Below are positions 5,525-6,907 of a stretch of 6,907 bases of DNA, piece by piece. Position 1 is the first letter of the stretch. Each line of letters opens with the position of its first letter. Source of the DNA: Actinomycetes bacterium (GTDB lineage Bacteria; Actinomycetota; Coriobacteriia; Coriobacteriales; Eggerthellaceae); NCBI GenBank assembly GCA_023395755.1, contig JAEWYG010000014.1, positions 1 to 6,907 of the forward strand, read 5' to 3'. A program made the position numbers and the translations under genes. The notes beneath the pieces are model-generated. The model was given only the letters and a program-made list of their open reading frames with translations. It ran no database searches and was not told the origin of the DNA.

Positions 5525-5845
5525 GTGACGAAACACCATTCAGATCTCCTTTACTCCGATCGGGAGGAAACGGACCCAACAGGTGATGCACCTGCCGTAT
5601 CCGATTGTCATCTTACGGAAAGAGAAACCATCGCCATGCCCGCTCGGTCCGATTTTGGTCACGAAAATGCTGACTTCGCTTACTTAAGTGAAGTCATTCG
5701 TTCACTATTTATAGCAAGTGGATCTCAAAATATCGAGACTGTACGCGATGATATCTTGCTCAAAATTACTGAGTGCGCATCAACGGCTCGCAACAGAACC
5801 GCTGTATATATGCAGGAAGAGTCTATGGAAGAAGTAATCGACTAG
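5525..5845 (+). CDS. Hypothetical small protein, 106 residues
   Basis: I do not recognise this gene. It starts at GTG 5525, about seven bases after GGAAAGGGAA; an in-frame ATG at 5637 (residue 38) is an alternative. The first 40 or so residues are polar and low in structure. The second half looks helical and amphipathic (FAYLSEVIRSLFIASGSQN, then VRDDILLKITEC). There is no signal peptide, membrane span or catalytic motif. It ends at TAG 5843-5845, after which the same frame stays open for about 50 codons before TGA in the start of the ApbE gene, so the stop could be a disruption. It is transcribed away from the maturase unit and precedes the ApbE gene by 130 bases. A regulatory or partner role for either neighbour is only a guess. 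Confidence 0.45.
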   Translation: MTKHHSDLLYSDREETDPTGDAPAVSDCHLTERETIAMPARSDFGHENADFAYLSEVIRSLFIASGSQNIETVRDDILLKITECASTARNRTAVYMQEESMEEVID

Positions 5846-5962
5846 CTTACGGCAAATACGAGATTAAAAAGAACTACCTTTCGGCAATGTGTCTCACTCG
5901 AAAAACAACGCATAGCAACCACGAGAAGCGATCTGCGGGTCGCACATCGAGGGCCATTAACC

Positions 5963-5968
5963 TATACT
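5963..5968 (+). promoter_or_regulatory. Possible -10 box just before the ApbE gene
   Basis: TATACT (five of six match TATAAT) ends seven bases before ATG 5976, which would place the transcript start at or next to the A of the start codon, that is a leaderless mRNA. No recognisable -35 is present at the usual distance and there is no ribosome site before this ATG. This is suggestive only. Confidence 0.25.
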
Positions 5969-5975
5969 GGCAGCC

Positions 5976-6907
5976 ATGCAAATAGACGAAACATATGACG
6001 CTATACCACTTGAAAGCACCGTTCAAACGCTCGGACCTGACGAGCGAGGAATGATGACAGAACTATTCTATGCATTCAACACCGTTATTACACTGCAGGC
6101 GTTTGGCAACGAAGGTGCTTGTCGTAGGGCTTTCGCCGACGCGCGTGCCGCTTGCCGCATATTCGAGCGGCACTTTTCACGCACGCTACCCAACTCTGAC
6201 ATTACGCGACTTAACAACGCTCAAGGTGTTCCCATCGCCATCTCAGCCGATACAGCAGAACTTTTACAAGCTGCTATCAACTTCTGCGCCGATAGCGAAA
6301 ACTGCTTCGACATCACCATAGGTTCGGTCGTTCGATTATGGAACTTTCACGAGGGTATTATTCCTACGCAAAAAGATGTTGATGTAGCACTTAAGCAGGT
6401 TGATTGGCGAACTTTGCGTGTGTGGGAGGAGCCTCTACACGACAGTACCCAAGCGACACAAACGTTTGCGCAGCTTACTAACCCCGCAGCAGCCATAGAT
6501 GTTGGAGGCATTGCAAAAGGGTGGATTGCCGATCGACTATGCGAAATTATCACTTCCCACTACCTTGATGCATTCATTGTAAACCTAGGCGGTAACGTAG
6601 TTGCACATGGACGGAAACCAGACGGCTCACCATGGCGCATCGGACTACAAGACCCTCAGAGCAAAGAAGGTATTGTCGGTGCCGTTGCAGTACACGATGC
6701 TTCAGCAGTAACCAGTGGTGTATACGAGCGCTGCTTCGAAAAGGAAGGGAAGTTCTACCACCATATTCTCAATCCGAAGACCGGATACCCCGCCCAAACA
6801 GATGCAGCGGGTGCAACTGTTGTCACACGCCGATCCCTTGATGCCGAGGGTTATTCCACCACTTTATTGGCGCTAGGTATCGAACGAGGTATAGCCTTCG
6901 CCCACAA
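5976..6907 (+). CDS. apbE: ApbE-family FAD:protein FMN transferase (3' end off the window)
   Basis: ApbE enzymes transfer FMN from FAD to a threonine of target flavoproteins, using magnesium, for example subunits of ion-pumping or extracellular electron-transfer complexes. The 310 codons visible contain the expected motifs in order. They are the N-terminal FYAFNTVITLQAFG (about 30-43), FDITIGSVVRLW (111-122), IDVGGIAKGW (174-183), FIVNLGGNVVAHGR, AVTSGVYERC, HHILNPKTGYP (262-272) and the metal-site region LDAEGYSTTLLALG from 288. Only the last 20-40 residues are missing. ATG 5976 is preceded in frame by TAA 5958-5960. ATG 6051 or 6054, just before the conserved domain, are alternatives, with GAGCGAGGA too close to them for a good ribosome site. 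No signal peptide or lipobox is seen, so a cytoplasmic form is likely. No FMN-acceptor protein lies in the window. Confidence 0.9.
   Translation, partial: MQIDETYDAIPLESTVQTLGPDERGMMTELFYAFNTVITLQAFGNEGACRRAFADARAACRIFERHFSRTLPNSDITRLNNAQGVPIAISADTAELLQAAINFCADSENCFDITIGSVVRLWNFHEGIIPTQKDVDVALKQVDWRTLRVWEEPLHDSTQATQTFAQLTNPAAAIDVGGIAKGWIADRLCEIITSHYLDAFIVNLGGNVVAHGRKPDGSPWRIGLQDPQSKEGIVGAVAVHDASAVTSGVYERCFEKEGKFYHHILNPKTGYPAQTDAAGATVVTRRSLDAEGYSTTLLALGIERGIAFAH

Noticed and set aside
5301..5591. A 96-codon minus-strand ORF upstream of the maturase.
   Set aside because: It covers the likely maturase promoter and the intergenic dyads, has no recognisable domain, and overlaps the divergent gene. 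I could not exclude a short peptide from its internal ATG but see no support for one.
1..6907. CRISPR array, rRNA, insertion sequence or transposase.
   Set aside because: No regularly spaced repeats, rRNA segments, transposase motifs or IS-type terminal repeats were found in the window.

Overview
The window looks like a chromosomal segment of an anaerobic Gram-positive bacterium. The gene families fit this: a LytTR response regulator, a DUF2975/YozG-type regulator pair, a radical SAM/SPASM maturase, an ApbE flavin transferase and a DUF3795 protein. Coding sequence has moderate GC, with a GC-richer insert. A member of the Coriobacteriia is a reasonable guess, but no marker gene is present to prove it.

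Left part (1-1001). A partial LytTR response regulator runs leftward off the edge. Upstream of it on the same strand lies a decayed DUF3795 gene with two frameshifts and an internal stop, preceded by a perfect 17-bp palindrome.

Middle (1000-2802). A complete tRNA-Ala(CGC) on the minus strand (2727-2802) is matched 1,725 bp away by a 62-bp copy of its 3' portion (1000-1061, 61/62 identical). This is the usual footprint of integration into a tRNA 3' end. The enclosed 1.7 kb carries one gene, an AlbA_2/GHKL-ATPase/winged-helix protein. It sits behind a control region rich in small dyads and four copies of TTCCTAAA. No integrase is present.

Right part (2840-6907). A YozG-like HTH gene and a DUF2975 membrane protein gene form a minus-strand pair. 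Upstream of them, past a strong terminator, is a minus-strand two-gene unit: a 417-residue radical SAM/SPASM peptide maturase followed one base later by a 28-codon ORF encoding a two-cysteine peptide. That ORF has a Shine-Dalgarno site and ends directly at the terminator. This looks like a minimal RiPP (ribosomally made, post-translationally modified peptide) system. On the plus strand, divergent from it, are an unrecognised small protein and the first 310 codons of an ApbE-type FAD:protein FMN transferase that runs off the right edge.

The two most interesting items are the maturase plus its tiny precursor candidate, and the integrase-less one-gene island at the tRNA. No transporter, peptidase or immunity gene for a RiPP is visible in the window.
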